Source: Rhodanobacter denitrificans (lineage in GTDB: Bacteria; Pseudomonadota; Gammaproteobacteria; Xanthomonadales; Rhodanobacteraceae). From it: a stretch of DNA of 64,000 bases. Positions 43,685 to 53,255 of the stretch are shown piece by piece; positions within the stretch are counted from its first letter, which is position 1; each line of letters starts with the position of its first letter. The position numbers and the translations under genes are program-made. The notes under the pieces were generated by a model that was not told the origin of the DNA, searched no databases, and saw only the letters and a list, made by a program, of their open reading frames with translations. The stretch is taken from assembly GCF_000230695.2 (NCBI RefSeq), contig NC_020541.1, positions 2,542,001 to 2,606,000 of the forward strand. Reading direction: 5' to 3'.

Positions 43685-44748
43685 CCGCGCACTCCGACCG
43701 CCTCGATCACCTTGAACCCTTCCCGCACGACCAGCGTGCGCACTTCATGAAAACGCGAGGCCAGCACGGCTTCGTACGGCAGATGCCGGTTCGCCACGAT
43801 CAGCAGCCGGCCATCCGGCAGCAGCGCCTCGGCCGCGCTGACGATGAACGCGCGGCCCAGTTCCGGCAGGTCGGCGCGCCCCTGATGGAACGGCGGGTTG
43901 CTGACGATGGCGTCGTAGCGTTGCGTCAGGCCGCGGGTCACGTCATACCAATGCACCGTCACGGCCACCTCGCGCCCGCATGCACGCTGCGCCCGCGCCA
44001 GGTTGAGCCGCGCCGGTTCCAGCGCGCGCGCTTCGGCTTCGTACAGGTCGAGCGCATCGACCCGCGGACAACGCGCGACGACCTGCGCGGAAAGGTAACC
44101 GTAACCGGCACCGAGATCGGCCACGCGACCGCGCAGGTCCGTCGGGAGATGTTCCGCCAGCAGTGCCGAGGCGCGGTCGATGCGGTCCCAGGCGAACAGG
44201 CCGGGGCGACTGACGTAGCCGTCGACGATCGTGCGCGGCGCGTCCAGCGCCAGCCATTCGGCCAGCAGGTCCTGGTCGACGTCGGCCGGCTGCGGCGTGC
44301 TCCAGAACGCGCGGCACTTGTGCTTGGACAGGTGCTGCACGGCGCCGGCCAGTTTCGCCAGGTCCGCCTCGCCCGACTTCGCGCCTTCGGCATTCGGCAT
44401 CGCGGCCAGCAGCGTGCCGCCCGGCGCCACGTGTGTCAGCGCGCGGGCGAACAGCGCGCGTGCCTCGTCGCGCTGGCGCGGCGGCAGCAGCAACACCAGC
44501 GGAAATTTTTCATCGGCCGCCGCTTCGCCCACGCGCAGGCCGTTGCGACCCAGTTCGTCGGCGAACGGCAGGAAACCCTGCTCGCACAGCCAGCCGGGCT
44601 GCGCCATCTCGCGCAGGCCCACCCCGGCGCGCGCACGCAGGAACAGCACGCGGCCGTCCGCCGGCAGGCGCAACTCTCCGGCTTCGAACGGCACGAACAG
44701 GGCCGCCAGCGCCGCATCCGGCGCAGCCGCGAAAAACCCGCCAGCAGT
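43681..44748 (-). CDS. rsmC: RsmC-like 16S rRNA methyltransferase
   Basis: A 355-residue protein with the two-domain RsmC build. The N-terminal domain (about 1-175) is degenerate. The C-terminal one has motif I VADLGAGYGYLSAQVVAR and catalytic NPPFHQG typical of N2-guanine methyltransferases. GTG 44748 is preferred because GAAGG lies a few bases upstream; ATG 44784 would add 12 residues with no Shine-Dalgarno. It would methylate G1207 of 16S rRNA. It forms a unit with rsuA. Confidence 0.85.
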   Translation of the reverse strand, partial: TAGGFFAAAPDAALAALFVPFEAGELRLPADGRVLFLRARAGVGLREMAQPGWLCEQGFLPFADELGRNGLRVGEAAADEKFPLVLLLPPRQRDEARALFARALTHVAPGGTLLAAMPNAEGAKSGEADLAKLAGAVQHLSKHKCRAFWSTPQPADVDQDLLAEWLALDAPRTIVDGYVSRPGLFAWDRIDRASALLAEHLPTDLRGRVADLGAGYGYLSAQVVARCPRVDALDLYEAEARALEPARLNLARAQRACGREVAVTVHWYDVTRGLTQRYDAIVSNPPFHQGRADLPELGRAFIVSAAEALLPDGRLLIVANRHLPYEAVLASRFHEVRTLVVREGFKVIEAVGVRG

Positions 44749-44819
44749 CACGTCATCCCTTCCACCTTGAAACAGTGGCGGCATTGTACGTGGCGGCAGG
44801 CCGGACCTGGCCAGCGGGT

Positions 44820-45161
44820 TTAGCTTCCGCTGTGCTCGTGGACCGCGTCCATCGCGCGGGCAGAGAACACCAGCGCCGCGCCGGCATTCATCGCCACGGC
44901 CACGCCCAGCGCTTCGGCGATTTCCTCGCGGGTCGCACCGTGTTTCAGCGCCTCGCCCACGTGCACCGTGATGCAGCCGTCGCAACGCGTGGTCACCGCC
45001 ACCGCCAGCGAGATCAACTCGCGGGTCTTTGCGTCCAGGTGGCCGGTCTTCTGGCCGGCATCGGTCAGGGTCTGGTACCCCTTCACCGTATCCGGGCTGA
45101 GCTTGCCGATTTCGCCGATGCGGCCCAGCAGTTCCTTGCGGTATTGCAGCCAATCCAGCAT
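44820..45161 (-). CDS. AhpD-like carboxymuconolactone decarboxylase family protein
   Basis: A 113-residue all-helical protein. RCDGCITVHVGEALKHGATREE carries the CxxC-xxxHxxx redox motif of AhpD-type peroxidase partners. The ATG 45161 has GGAG-like sequence (GAGGAGAGTCCC) upstream. It may act as a thiol-dependent antioxidant. The neighbours give no clue. Confidence 0.85.
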   Translation of the reverse strand: MLDWLQYRKELLGRIGEIGKLSPDTVKGYQTLTDAGQKTGHLDAKTRELISLAVAVTTRCDGCITVHVGEALKHGATREEIAEALGVAVAMNAGAALVFSARAMDAVHEHSGS

Positions 45162-45312
45162 GGGACTCTCCTCGCGGTCGTGGCGGCCGGGCGACGCGCT
45201 CGACCGTGGCGGGGATGCTGCGCCAGCGGATGTAAAATCCGCATGCGGGCGGTTTCCCGGCGGCAGGAAAAGCGGCGGAGCTGCCGCAACCTGCCCCGGG
45301 AACATCACCCGG

Positions 45313-47316
45313 TTACGCAGTGGCCGATGTCCGCCCCAGCCCGGCCACCCAGCGGTACAGCGCCACATTGACCGCGACGAAGGCGATGCCGCCGATCCAG
45401 ATCGCCGCCGTGCCGAAGCCGTCGCCGACCAGCGCCAGCGGCGCGCCCTTGCCGGAGAACACCACGATCGCCGCGATGATCACGCCGATGATGCTTTCGC
45501 CCACGATCATGCCGGAGGCCAGCAGCACGCCGAGCTGCTTGGTCGACTCGGGTTTGGGGCCGCGCTCGGCACGCTTGTCGAAATACCAGCCGACGACGGC
45601 GCCGACCACGATCATCAGCGTGGTCGAGGTCGGCAGGTAGATGCCCAGACCCACCGCCAGCGGCGGCAGCGCGGCCGATCTGGTGGTGCGGCCAAGGACG
45701 GCGTCCAGCACGATCAGCGCCACACCGATCGCACCGCCCAGAATGATCAGGCTCCAGTCGATATTGCCCTGGATCACGCCCTGCGCCAGCGCCGAGATCA
45801 GCCCCGCCTGCGGTGCGGCCAACGCACGCGCCGGGTCGACCCCGGGCATGCCGGCGAAGCCGTACGCCTCGTTCAGCAGGTCCAGCACCGGCGGGATCAC
45901 CGCGGCGCCGACCAGCACGCCGACCACCAGCGCCACCTGCTGCTTCCACGGCGTGGCGTCGACCAGCTGGCCGGTCTTCAGGTCCTGCAGGTTGTTGTTG
46001 GCGATGGTCGCCACTGCAAACACCACCGAGGTGGCGAACAGCGCGAACGCCACCAGCCCCTTGCCGGCATCGCCGGACAGCTCCGACTTCACGCCCGCCA
46101 CCAGCAGCAGCAACGCGGCGATGATCACCACCAGGATGCCCACGCCGGACAGCGGACTGTTGGACGAACCGATCAGGCCCGCCATGTAGCCGCACACCGC
46201 GGAAACCAGGAAGCCCATGATCACCACGAAGACCAGGCCGCCGCCCACCAGCAGCCACAGGTGCGAACCCAGCCCGGTGACAATGCTGAAATCACCCAGC
46301 AGCCAGCCGATCGGCAGCAGGCACAACAGGCTGATCAGGCCGACGATGCCGATCGGCATGTCGTGCTCGGTGCGCGGCAGCGTGCTGCCCTGCCCCGCCT
46401 TGCGCGCCCGCGACGACGCCATCGCCGAGGAAAGCCCGCTGATCACCGGCTTGACCAGCTTGGCCAGCGTCCAGATCGCCGCCACGCCGATCGTGCCGGC
46501 GCCGATGAAGCGCACCTTGGTGCCCCAGGCCGCCTGCGCCATGTCCGCGGCGGCGCCGGTGGCTGCCGCCAGCATCGTGTAGTGCGGCACCGCCCAGCCC
46601 CAGGCGATCAGCGCGCCGAGCAGCATCGCCAGGCCGACCCACAAGCCGACCAGGTGGCCCACCGCCAGCAGTGCGAACGACAGGCTGAAGTCATAACCGC
46701 TGGCCCCGCCGCGGTCGCCGACATGGAAGTACTGCGCCACGCTGCCGGCGAATACCTTGGTGGCGACCACCACCGCGAACACCGCCGAGACGATGGTGCC
46801 GGCGGCGACGGCGAACAGGCCCGACTTGCCGCTCTCGGCCGACGCCGCGACCGCGTCGTCGCCGCCGCCCACTTTCAGCACCTCGGCACAGGCCACGCCT
46901 TCCGGGTACGGCAGGTCGGAATCGGTCACCAGCGCGCGGCGCAACGGGATCGTGTACATCACGCCGAGGATGCCGCCGGTGGCGCAGATGCCGAACGTCA
47001 CCCAGAACGGGAAGCCGGTCCACCAGCCGATCATCACCAGGCCGGGCAACACGAAGATGATCGCCGACAGCGTGCCGGCCGACGAGGCGACCGTCTGCAC
47101 GATGTTGTTCTCCTGCATCGTGGAGTCCTTGAACCCGCGCAGGATCGCCATCGAGATCACCGCCGCCGGGATCGAGGTGGCGAAGGTCAGGCCGGCCTTG
47201 AGGCCGAAGAACACGTTCGCCGCGGTGAACACCAGGGTGATCACGACGCCGATGATCAGGCCGCGTGCGGTCAACTCGGTGCGCGGCGTGACGCTGGACA
47301 AAGGTTTTGCACTCAC
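45313..47316 (-). CDS. OPT family oligopeptide transporter
   Basis: A 667-residue protein with about 15 hydrophobic segments, the usual bacterial OPT length. The N-terminal TPRTELTARGLIIGVVITLVF, ANVFFGLKAGLTFATSIPAAV and the SSNSPLSGVGILV loop are OPT-family features. It is a secondary transporter of short peptides or metal chelates into the cytoplasm. It stands alone, with an AhpD-like gene downstream (144-bp gap) and no peptidase adjacent. Confidence 0.93.
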   Translation of the reverse strand: MSAKPLSSVTPRTELTARGLIIGVVITLVFTAANVFFGLKAGLTFATSIPAAVISMAILRGFKDSTMQENNIVQTVASSAGTLSAIIFVLPGLVMIGWWTGFPFWVTFGICATGGILGVMYTIPLRRALVTDSDLPYPEGVACAEVLKVGGGDDAVAASAESGKSGLFAVAAGTIVSAVFAVVVATKVFAGSVAQYFHVGDRGGASGYDFSLSFALLAVGHLVGLWVGLAMLLGALIAWGWAVPHYTMLAAATGAAADMAQAAWGTKVRFIGAGTIGVAAIWTLAKLVKPVISGLSSAMASSRARKAGQGSTLPRTEHDMPIGIVGLISLLCLLPIGWLLGDFSIVTGLGSHLWLLVGGGLVFVVIMGFLVSAVCGYMAGLIGSSNSPLSGVGILVVIIAALLLLVAGVKSELSGDAGKGLVAFALFATSVVFAVATIANNNLQDLKTGQLVDATPWKQQVALVVGVLVGAAVIPPVLDLLNEAYGFAGMPGVDPARALAAPQAGLISALAQGVIQGNIDWSLIILGGAIGVALIVLDAVLGRTTRSAALPPLAVGLGIYLPTSTTLMIVVGAVVGWYFDKRAERGPKPESTKQLGVLLASGMIVGESIIGVIIAAIVVFSGKGAPLALVGDGFGTAAIWIGGIAFVAVNVALYRWVAGLGRTSATA

Positions 47317-47406
47317 GAATGGCTCTCCCCCGGATGGATGCTGCGGTGGAAGATAGCGTGGAATGGCCGCGGAGGGTTATCCCTCCGGCCGAACGGCGCC
47401 GTCGTG

Positions 47407-48294
47407 TCACAGCGCCAGCCGGCTCTCGAAATGCCGCCGCTCGCCGGACAGCGGATCGACGAAGGTCAGGCTGCGCGCCAGCAGCTTCAAGGGTTGCGCA
47501 TGGTCGTCGGCGGACTTGTCAGCCAACGCCGGATACAACGTGTCGCCCACGATCGGCGCGCCCAGCGCGGCCATGTGTACGCGCAGCTGATGCTTGCGGC
47601 CGCTGACCGGGAACAGTGCATAGCGCCACGCATCCTCGCCGCGCCCGATCGGCTCGATCCGCGTCTCGCTGTTCGGCTCGCCGTCGACCTCGCGCATGCG
47701 GAAGAACGGTTCCCCGGCCACGATGCGCGAACGCCTCGACAGCGGGAACGCCAGCGATGGCAACGGCGGCGCCAGCGCCTCGTAGCGCTTGTCGATCCGC
47801 CGCTCGCGGAACAGCGCCTGGTACGCCGCGCGGCTGGCCGGGTTCGCCGAGAACAGCACCAGCCCGGCGGTGGCGCGGTCGATCCGGTGCAGCGGCACCA
47901 GGTCGGAATTGCCCAGCCGGTGCATCAGCCGGCGCAGCAGGGTCTGCTCGACGAAGCCGCCGGCCGGGGTCACCGGCAGGAAATGCGGCTTGTCCGCCAC
48001 CACCAGATGCGCGTCCGCATGCAGCACGGCTTCGACGAACGGGATCGGCCGCTCGTCCGCCACCTCGCGGTAATAGTGGATGCACATGCCCGGGCGATAC
48101 GGCGTCTGCGGCGTGATCGCGATGCCCTGCCCGTCCAGCACGCGCCCACGCGCGATGCGGTCCAGCCATTGCGCGCGATCGATCGCGCCGAATAGCGCGC
48201 ACAGCCCGTCGAGCACGGTGACCCAGGCACCCGGCGGCAGGTGCACGGTGCTGGCACGGGGATCGCGGCTGAAGGATGGCGTCGAGGGGTCCAT
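47407..48294 (-). CDS. RluA-type pseudouridine synthase
   Basis: A 295-residue protein. The catalytic motif LHRIDRATAGLVLFS carries the Asp, with KPHFLPVTPAGG before it and GRKHQLRVHMAALG after. This is the RluA/TruC family, though the exact RNA site is not evident. ATG 48294 is used; a frame to 48402 lacks similarity. The gene is divergent from yaeQ, 101 bp apart. Confidence 0.87.
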   Translation of the reverse strand: MDPSTPSFSRDPRASTVHLPPGAWVTVLDGLCALFGAIDRAQWLDRIARGRVLDGQGIAITPQTPYRPGMCIHYYREVADERPIPFVEAVLHADAHLVVADKPHFLPVTPAGGFVEQTLLRRLMHRLGNSDLVPLHRIDRATAGLVLFSANPASRAAYQALFRERRIDKRYEALAPPLPSLAFPLSRRSRIVAGEPFFRMREVDGEPNSETRIEPIGRGEDAWRYALFPVSGRKHQLRVHMAALGAPIVGDTLYPALADKSADDHAQPLKLLARSLTFVDPLSGERRHFESRLAL

Positions 48295-48395
48295 GCTGAT
48301 CGCCAGTGTAAGGCGTCCGGTGAGCCCTCCTTCGGTCGGGGCAGCGGCGCGGCACGTGCGCGTAGAATGGTCGGCTGTTGTCTCAAGGCACCCCC

Positions 48396-48953
48396 ATGGC
48401 ACTCAACTCCACCATCTACAAGGTCGAACTGCAGGTCAGCGACATGGACCGGCATTACTACGCCACCCACGCGCTGACCCTGGCGCGGCACCCGTCCGAG
48501 ACCGAGGAACGGCTGATGGTGCGCCTGCTCGCGTTCGCGCTGCATGCCGACGAGCGGCTCGAGTTCGGCAAGGGCATCAGCGACGAGGACGAACCGGCGC
48601 TATGGCGCAAGGCGTACACCGACGAGATCGAGCTGTGGATCGAAGTCGGCCAGCCCGACGAGACGCGCATCCGCAAGGCCTGCGGCCGCTCGCGCCAGGT
48701 GGTGGTGATCAGCTACGGCGGCAACGCCGCGGAGATCTGGTGGAACAAGAACGCCAGCGCACTGGCCCGCAACAAAAACCTCACCGTGCTCGACATCCCC
48801 GCCGCCACCGTGGCCGAACTGGTCGCCCTGCTGCAGCGTGGCATGCGTCTGCAGGCGCTGATCCAGGACGGCCAGCTGCAGCTGATGAACGAGACCGACG
48901 CGGTCGCCGTCGATCCGCTGCGGCGCATGGCGCCCACCGAAACAGTGAACTGA
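48396..48953 (+). CDS. yaeQ: YaeQ family protein
   Basis: A 185-residue protein. The start MALNSTIYKVELQVSDMDR and ALWRKAYTDEIELWIEVGQP are the YaeQ pattern. The family has a PD-(D/E)xK-like fold with no proven activity; a link to haemolysin or transcription elongation was reported for homologues. Its stop codon directly abuts the next gene's ATG. Confidence 0.9.
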   Translation: MALNSTIYKVELQVSDMDRHYYATHALTLARHPSETEERLMVRLLAFALHADERLEFGKGISDEDEPALWRKAYTDEIELWIEVGQPDETRIRKACGRSRQVVVISYGGNAAEIWWNKNASALARNKNLTVLDIPAATVAELVALLQRGMRLQALIQDGQLQLMNETDAVAVDPLRRMAPTETVN

Positions 48954-49565
48954 ATGATCATGCCGGCGAACGCCGCGGACAGATCGCTGCGCCGCGTCGT
49001 GGGCATCGTGGCGCTGCTCAATCTGGGCTACTTCGGCGTCGAGTTCGCGGTGGCGCTGGCGATCGGCTCGGTCTCGCTGTTCGCGGACAGCGTCGATTTC
49101 CTGGAAGACGCCTCGGTCAACCTGCTCATCCTGATCGCGCTCGGCTGGAGCCTGAAAGCGCGGGCGCGTGTGGGCATGGGGCTGGCCGCCATCCTGCTGG
49201 TGCCCGCGCTCGCCACGCTATGGGCGTTGTGGAGCAAGTTCCAACTGCCTGCCCCGCCGGCGCCGCTGCCGCTGACGGCCACCGGCCTTGGCGCGATGCT
49301 GGTCAACTTCAGCTGCGCGATGCTGCTCGTGCGGTTCCGCCACCATAGCGGCAGCCTGACCCGCGCCGCCTTCCTGTCGGCGCGCAACGACGTACTCGCG
49401 AACATCGCCATCATCATCGCCGGGGCAGCCACCGCGATGACGCATGCCGCGTGGCCCGACATGGTCGTCGGCGCAGGCATCATGCTGATGAACGCCGACG
49501 CGGCGCGCGAGATCTGGCAGGCCGCACGCAGCGAGCATCGCGCGGCGACCGGCCCGCACGCGTGA
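48954..49565 (+). CDS. Short CDF-like cation transporter
   Basis: A 203-residue membrane protein with five or six hydrophobic segments, against about 300 residues for most CDF proteins. [13 protein letters not shown] resembles the CDF TM2 metal motif, and [19 protein letters not shown] the TM5 motif; the second metal position is Asn instead of Asp/His. No His-rich loop or C-terminal cytoplasmic domain. It could be a divergent or non-Zn cation exporter. It begins one base after the yaeQ stop (alternative ATG 48960). Confidence 0.75.
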   Translation: MIMPANAADRSLRRVVGIVALLNLGYFGVEFAVALAIGSVSLFADSVDFLEDASVNLLILIALGWSLKARARVGMGLAAILLVPALATLWALWSKFQLPAPPAPLPLTATGLGAMLVNFSCAMLLVRFRHHSGSLTRAAFLSARNDVLANIAIIIAGAATAMTHAAWPDMVVGAGIMLMNADAAREIWQAARSEHRAATGPHA

Positions 49566-49650
49566 ACCTTGCCGGTTCATGGCGCACGACGCCGCGCCCG
49601 GTTTGCCCGATAATCGCCGATTCGGCCACATCACTCCACGGAGTCGTCTC

Positions 49651-50085
49651 ATGCGCTGGTTGCTGCCCCTGTTCGCCGTCTTCGCCCTCGCCGCCTGCAG
49701 CACACCTCCGCCGGCGCACGCCAGCGGACAGGTAGACAAGCTCACCGTGATCGACCAGAAGGTCGGCAGCGGTGCCGAAGCGAAGGCCGGCATGGACGTG
49801 CTGGTGCACTACACCGGCTGGCTCTATGACGAGAACGCGAAGGACAAGCACGGCGCCAAGTTCGACAGCTCGTACGACCACGGTGCGCCGTTCAACTTCA
49901 CGCTGGGCGCCGGCCGCGTGATCGACGGCTGGGATCAGGGCGTGGCCGGCATGAAAGTCGGCGGCAAGCGCACCTTGCTGATCCCCGCCGCGCTCGGCTA
50001 CGGCGCCCGCGGCGCCGGCGCCGACATTCCGCCGAACGCCTCACTGGTATTCGACGTGGAACTGGTCGACGTCAGCACGCCCTGA
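49651..50085 (+). CDS. FKBP-type peptidyl-prolyl isomerase lipoprotein
   Basis: A 144-residue protein. [17 protein letters not shown] is a lipoprotein signal peptide with lipobox LAAC. The FKBP domain follows: [47 protein letters not shown] and [19 protein letters not shown] carry the active-site Tyr, Phe, Asp and Trp. It would assist folding in the periplasm. The ATG 49651 is chosen for the signal peptide; an earlier start at 49579 is out. Confidence 0.93.
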   Translation: MRWLLPLFAVFALAACSTPPPAHASGQVDKLTVIDQKVGSGAEAKAGMDVLVHYTGWLYDENAKDKHGAKFDSSYDHGAPFNFTLGAGRVIDGWDQGVAGMKVGGKRTLLIPAALGYGARGAGADIPPNASLVFDVELVDVSTP

Positions 50086-50188
50086 TTTTCTGCAGGGAGG
50101 GCGGGCACTGCCCACCCGCCTCTGCCTTGTGCCTCGACCCGGAGCGGCGGGCCGCGCCCGCCCTACGAAGAGCCGAGGCTGTCGGCGC

Positions 50189-51046
50189 TCAGTCGCCCCG
50201 CGCCGCCGCCTCGCGCCCCTGCTGGCGGATGATCGCTTCTTCGCGCGCATCGATGATCGACTGCATCACGCTGTCCACGTCGGCGATGCTTTCGTCGAAC
50301 TCGAAATGGCCGGTGAGCTCGCTGTCCGGGTGCAGTTCGCCCAGCTCGTACAGCGCCCACATCTCCTCGCCGTAGTGGGTGTCCAGCAGCTCCGGCGCGA
50401 AGCGCGACAGGCTGATCGTGATGTTGCCCACGTCACGGCGCAGCATCATGCGCGCATTGTTGTTGCCCGAAGCGCTGACCGCCTGCGGCAGGTCGATGAT
50501 CACCGGGCCGTGCGGCCCCACCAGTACGTTGTATTCGGACAGGTCGCCGTGGATCAGCCCCACGCACAGCATGCGCGCCACCTGCTGCATCAGGAAACGG
50601 TGATAGTCGCGGGCGGTGTCGGCCGACAGCTCCACCTCGCCCAGTCGCGGCGCCGAATGGCCGTCCATATCGGTGACCAGCTCCATCACCAGCACGCCGT
50701 TGAAGTAGCCGTAGGGTTTCGGCACCCGCACGCCGGCGGCGGTGAGCTGGTACAGCGCGTCGACCTCGGCATTCTTCCAGGCAGCCTCGGCCTCCTTGCG
50801 GCCGAACTTGGTGGCCTTGCCCATCGCGCGCGCCTGCCGGCTGCCACGCACCTTGCGGCCTTCCTGGTACTGCACGCGCGCCTGGAAGCTGCGTTGCGCC
50901 ATGTCCTTGTAGACCTTGGCGCAGCGGACGTCCTCGCCCGAACGCACGATGTAGACGGACGCTTCCTTGCCGCTCTTCAGCGGCCGCAGCACCTGATCGA
51001 TCACGCCTTCGTCGATCAGGTCCTGCAGGCCCTTGGGGGTTTTCAT
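50189..51046 (-). CDS. RIO-type serine/threonine protein kinase
   Basis: A 285-residue atypical kinase. SGKEASVYIVRSGEDVRCAK holds the phosphate-binding and Lys regions, GLIHGDLSEYNVLV the catalytic Asp, and PVIIDLPQAV the metal-binding Asp. This is the bacterial RIO1-like form; its role in bacteria is not settled. ATG 51046 starts MKTPKGLQDLIDEGVIDQVL. It is divergent from nothing: the next gene upstream is on the same strand, 84 bp away. Confidence 0.88.
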   Translation of the reverse strand: MKTPKGLQDLIDEGVIDQVLRPLKSGKEASVYIVRSGEDVRCAKVYKDMAQRSFQARVQYQEGRKVRGSRQARAMGKATKFGRKEAEAAWKNAEVDALYQLTAAGVRVPKPYGYFNGVLVMELVTDMDGHSAPRLGEVELSADTARDYHRFLMQQVARMLCVGLIHGDLSEYNVLVGPHGPVIIDLPQAVSASGNNNARMMLRRDVGNITISLSRFAPELLDTHYGEEMWALYELGELHPDSELTGHFEFDESIADVDSVMQSIIDAREEAIIRQQGREAAARGD

Positions 51047-51130
51047 GCGTGGGGGAGCTTCAAGGTTTCGTGGAATAACGCCCATTATGGCCGATCGGCG
51101 GCCTCGCCCGGGCTTTCGCGGCCACCACGC

Positions 51131-52129
51131 TCAGTTCGCGGCCGACAGCCGGTCGCGCACCGCCGCGGCGATCTCGAATGATTGCCGCCGCGCGGCGTGC
51201 TCGAACACGTTGGCGGTGAGCAGCAATTCGTCCGGCCGGTGCCGCGCGACGAACGCCTCGATGCCATCCTTCACCGTATCGGCAGCGCCGACCACGGCGC
51301 AGGGCAGCGCCCGCTCCACCATCAGCTTCTCCGGTGGCGTCCAGTACGACTCGATGTCGTCGATCGGCGGCGGGATCAGCCCGGGCCGGCCGCGGCGCAG
51401 ATTGATGAAACTCTGCTGCTGGGTGGTGAACAGGCGCCGCGCCTCGGCATCGCTGGCGGCGGCGACCACGTTCAGGCCGAGCATCGCGTACGGTTGCTGC
51501 AACCGTGCCGACGGGCGGAAATCGCGCCGGTACAGCGCCAGCGCCTCGTCCATCGCGTCCGGTGCGAAGTGCGAGGCGAACGCGTACGGCAGGCCGAGCC
51601 GCGCGGCCAGCTGCGCGCCGAACAGGCTGGAGCCAAGCAGCCACACCGGCACCTCGATGCCGGCGCCGGGCACGGCGCGCACCGGCTGGCCGGGCTGGGC
51701 CGGCTCGAAGTAGCCGAGCAGTTCCAGCACGTCGTGCGGGAACGCGTCGGCGCTGTCAAAGTAGCGGCGCAACGCCTTCGCGGTCGGCTGGTCGGTGCCA
51801 GGCGCGCGGCCCAGGCCGAGGTCGATCCGCCCCGGATACAGCGAGGCCAGCGTGCCGAACGCCTCGGCCACCTGCAGCGGCGCGTGGTTCGGCAGCATGA
51901 TGCCGCCGGCGCCGACGCGGATGGTCGAGGTGCCGCCCGCCACGTGACCGATCAGCACCGCCGTCGCCGCGCTGGCGATGCCGGGCATGTTGTGATGCTC
52001 GGCCAGCCAGTAGCGCCGGTAGCCCAGCCGCTCGGCGAGCTGGGCCAGGTCGAGCGTATTGCGGAACGCCTGGCTCGCATCACTGCCTTCGATGACCGGC
52101 GCCAGGTCGAGGATGGAAAACGGGATCAT
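51131..52129 (-). CDS. Luciferase-like flavin monooxygenase (LLM class)
   Basis: A 332-residue TIM-barrel FMN enzyme. [59 protein letters not shown] and [14 protein letters not shown] are typical of the LLM family that uses FMNH2 to oxidise an unknown substrate. The ATG 52129 gives the standard short N-terminus. It shares a 103-bp divergent spacer with the pseudouridine synthase homologue. Confidence 0.9.
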   Translation of the reverse strand: MIPFSILDLAPVIEGSDASQAFRNTLDLAQLAERLGYRRYWLAEHHNMPGIASAATAVLIGHVAGGTSTIRVGAGGIMLPNHAPLQVAEAFGTLASLYPGRIDLGLGRAPGTDQPTAKALRRYFDSADAFPHDVLELLGYFEPAQPGQPVRAVPGAGIEVPVWLLGSSLFGAQLAARLGLPYAFASHFAPDAMDEALALYRRDFRPSARLQQPYAMLGLNVVAAASDAEARRLFTTQQQSFINLRRGRPGLIPPPIDDIESYWTPPEKLMVERALPCAVVGAADTVKDGIEAFVARHRPDELLLTANVFEHAARRQSFEIAAAVRDRLSAAN

Positions 52130-52232
52130 GTCGGGCTCTCGCCAAGTGGATCGCCACGATGTGGGGGCTGCCGCGCGGATTGCCACCGGCGCCTGCGCCT
52201 ACAATGACCCAACTCCTTCCCGCGGCATCCCG

Positions 52233-52955
52233 ATGACCGAACCCGTCCGCCTCGCCAAACGCGTCGTCGCGCTGACCCAGTGCTCGCGGCGCGAGGCCGA
52301 GCAATACATCGAGGGCGGCTGGGTGCGGGTGGACGGCGTCGTGGTGGAGGAACCGCAGTTCATGGTCGGCGCGCAGCACGTCGAACTTGACCCGCAGGCC
52401 AAGCTGGCACCCGCCGAACCGGCCACCCTGGTGCTGCACAAGCCCGCCGGCTACGACGCCGGCAACGGCCCGAACCCGGCCAGCGCGCTGGTCACCCCGC
52501 AGACGCGCTGGGCGGAAGACGCGTCAGGCGTGCGTCCGCTGAAACGCCACCTGCACCGGCTCGCCACGCCGTTGACGCTGCCGACCCAGGCCAGCGGCCT
52601 GCTGATCTTCACCCAGGACTGGCGCGTCACCCGCAAGCTCACCGAGGACATCGAGCGGATCGAACAGGAGTTCGTGGTCGAGGTCGGCGGTGCATTGATC
52701 CCGAACGGACTGGCCCTGCTCAACCACGGCCTGCGCTTCAACAACTACGCGATGCCGCCGATCAAGGTCAGCTGGCAGAGCGAGCAGCGCCTGCGCTTCG
52801 CGTTCAAGGTCTTGCAGCCGAGCCAGATCGAACCGATGTGCCACGCGGTCGGCCTGCAGGTGCTGGCGATGAAATGCCTGCGTGTGGGCCGCATCCCGCT
52901 GGCGAAACTGCCGCCGGGGCAATGGCGCTATCTGGCACCGCACGAACGCATCTGA
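52233..52955 (+). CDS. RsuA-family pseudouridine synthase homologue lacking the catalytic Asp
   Basis: A 240-residue protein with an S4 domain (AKRVVALTQCSRREAEQYIE) and a pseudouridine synthase domain starting LVLHKPAGYDAG. Where RsuA/RluF have GRLDxDTSG, it reads LHRLATPLTLPTQASGLLIF, with Ala replacing the catalytic Asp and an extended loop. The second half VLQPSQIEPMCHAVGLQVL keeps the fold. It is probably an RNA-binding paralogue without synthase activity, or a family with a shifted catalytic residue. The ATG 52233 is used. Confidence 0.8.
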   Translation: MTEPVRLAKRVVALTQCSRREAEQYIEGGWVRVDGVVVEEPQFMVGAQHVELDPQAKLAPAEPATLVLHKPAGYDAGNGPNPASALVTPQTRWAEDASGVRPLKRHLHRLATPLTLPTQASGLLIFTQDWRVTRKLTEDIERIEQEFVVEVGGALIPNGLALLNHGLRFNNYAMPPIKVSWQSEQRLRFAFKVLQPSQIEPMCHAVGLQVLAMKCLRVGRIPLAKLPPGQWRYLAPHERI

Positions 52956-53053
52956 ACGCACGTCCCGCCGGGTTGCCCCATCATCGTCGGAACCGCTTAG
53001 ACTTGCCCGCGTAACCGGTGTCGACATCGGCCAACCACAGCGCGGAGAACAGC

Positions 53054-53155
53054 ATGAGCAAGGGCATGGATTCGAAGAAGAGCGAGAAGAAAAAGCCGGC
53101 CAAGACCATGAAGGAAAAGAAGGCCGCCAAGCAGGAAAAGAAGAAGAACAAGTAG
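53054..53155 (+). CDS. Lysine-rich 33-residue small protein
   Basis: An ORF of 33 codons: starts MSKGMDSKKSEKKKPAKTMK and ends KKKNK-stop; 15 of 33 residues are Lys, with three Glu and one Asp. GGAG lies 6 bases before the ATG. A similar MSKGMDxKK...KKKPAKT small protein occurs in related and pseudomonad genomes, as far as I recall. It is predicted disordered, possibly RNA- or DNA-binding. Too short for most automatic calling. Confidence 0.6.
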   Translation: MSKGMDSKKSEKKKPAKTMKEKKAAKQEKKKNK

Positions 53156-53255
53156 GCCCGGACCGGTCGCCGCGCCCTCCCGGCTAAACTTTCCTCGCCG
53201 GGCGCCGATAGCCCGGGACGGGTTGCCCGGGAGTCGGCACGCGGGGACGAGGAAC

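Noticed and set aside
44968..48195. A 1075-codon plus-strand frame
   Set aside because: It runs antisense through the AhpD-like, OPT and RluA-like genes; it is rich in His/Arg/Gln with no recognisable domain, as expected of a shadow frame.
50100..50180. REP-like block with GGGCGGGCACTGCCCACCCG after the FKBP gene
   Set aside because: The inverted repeat is imperfect and I found no second copy in the window, so I did not call it.
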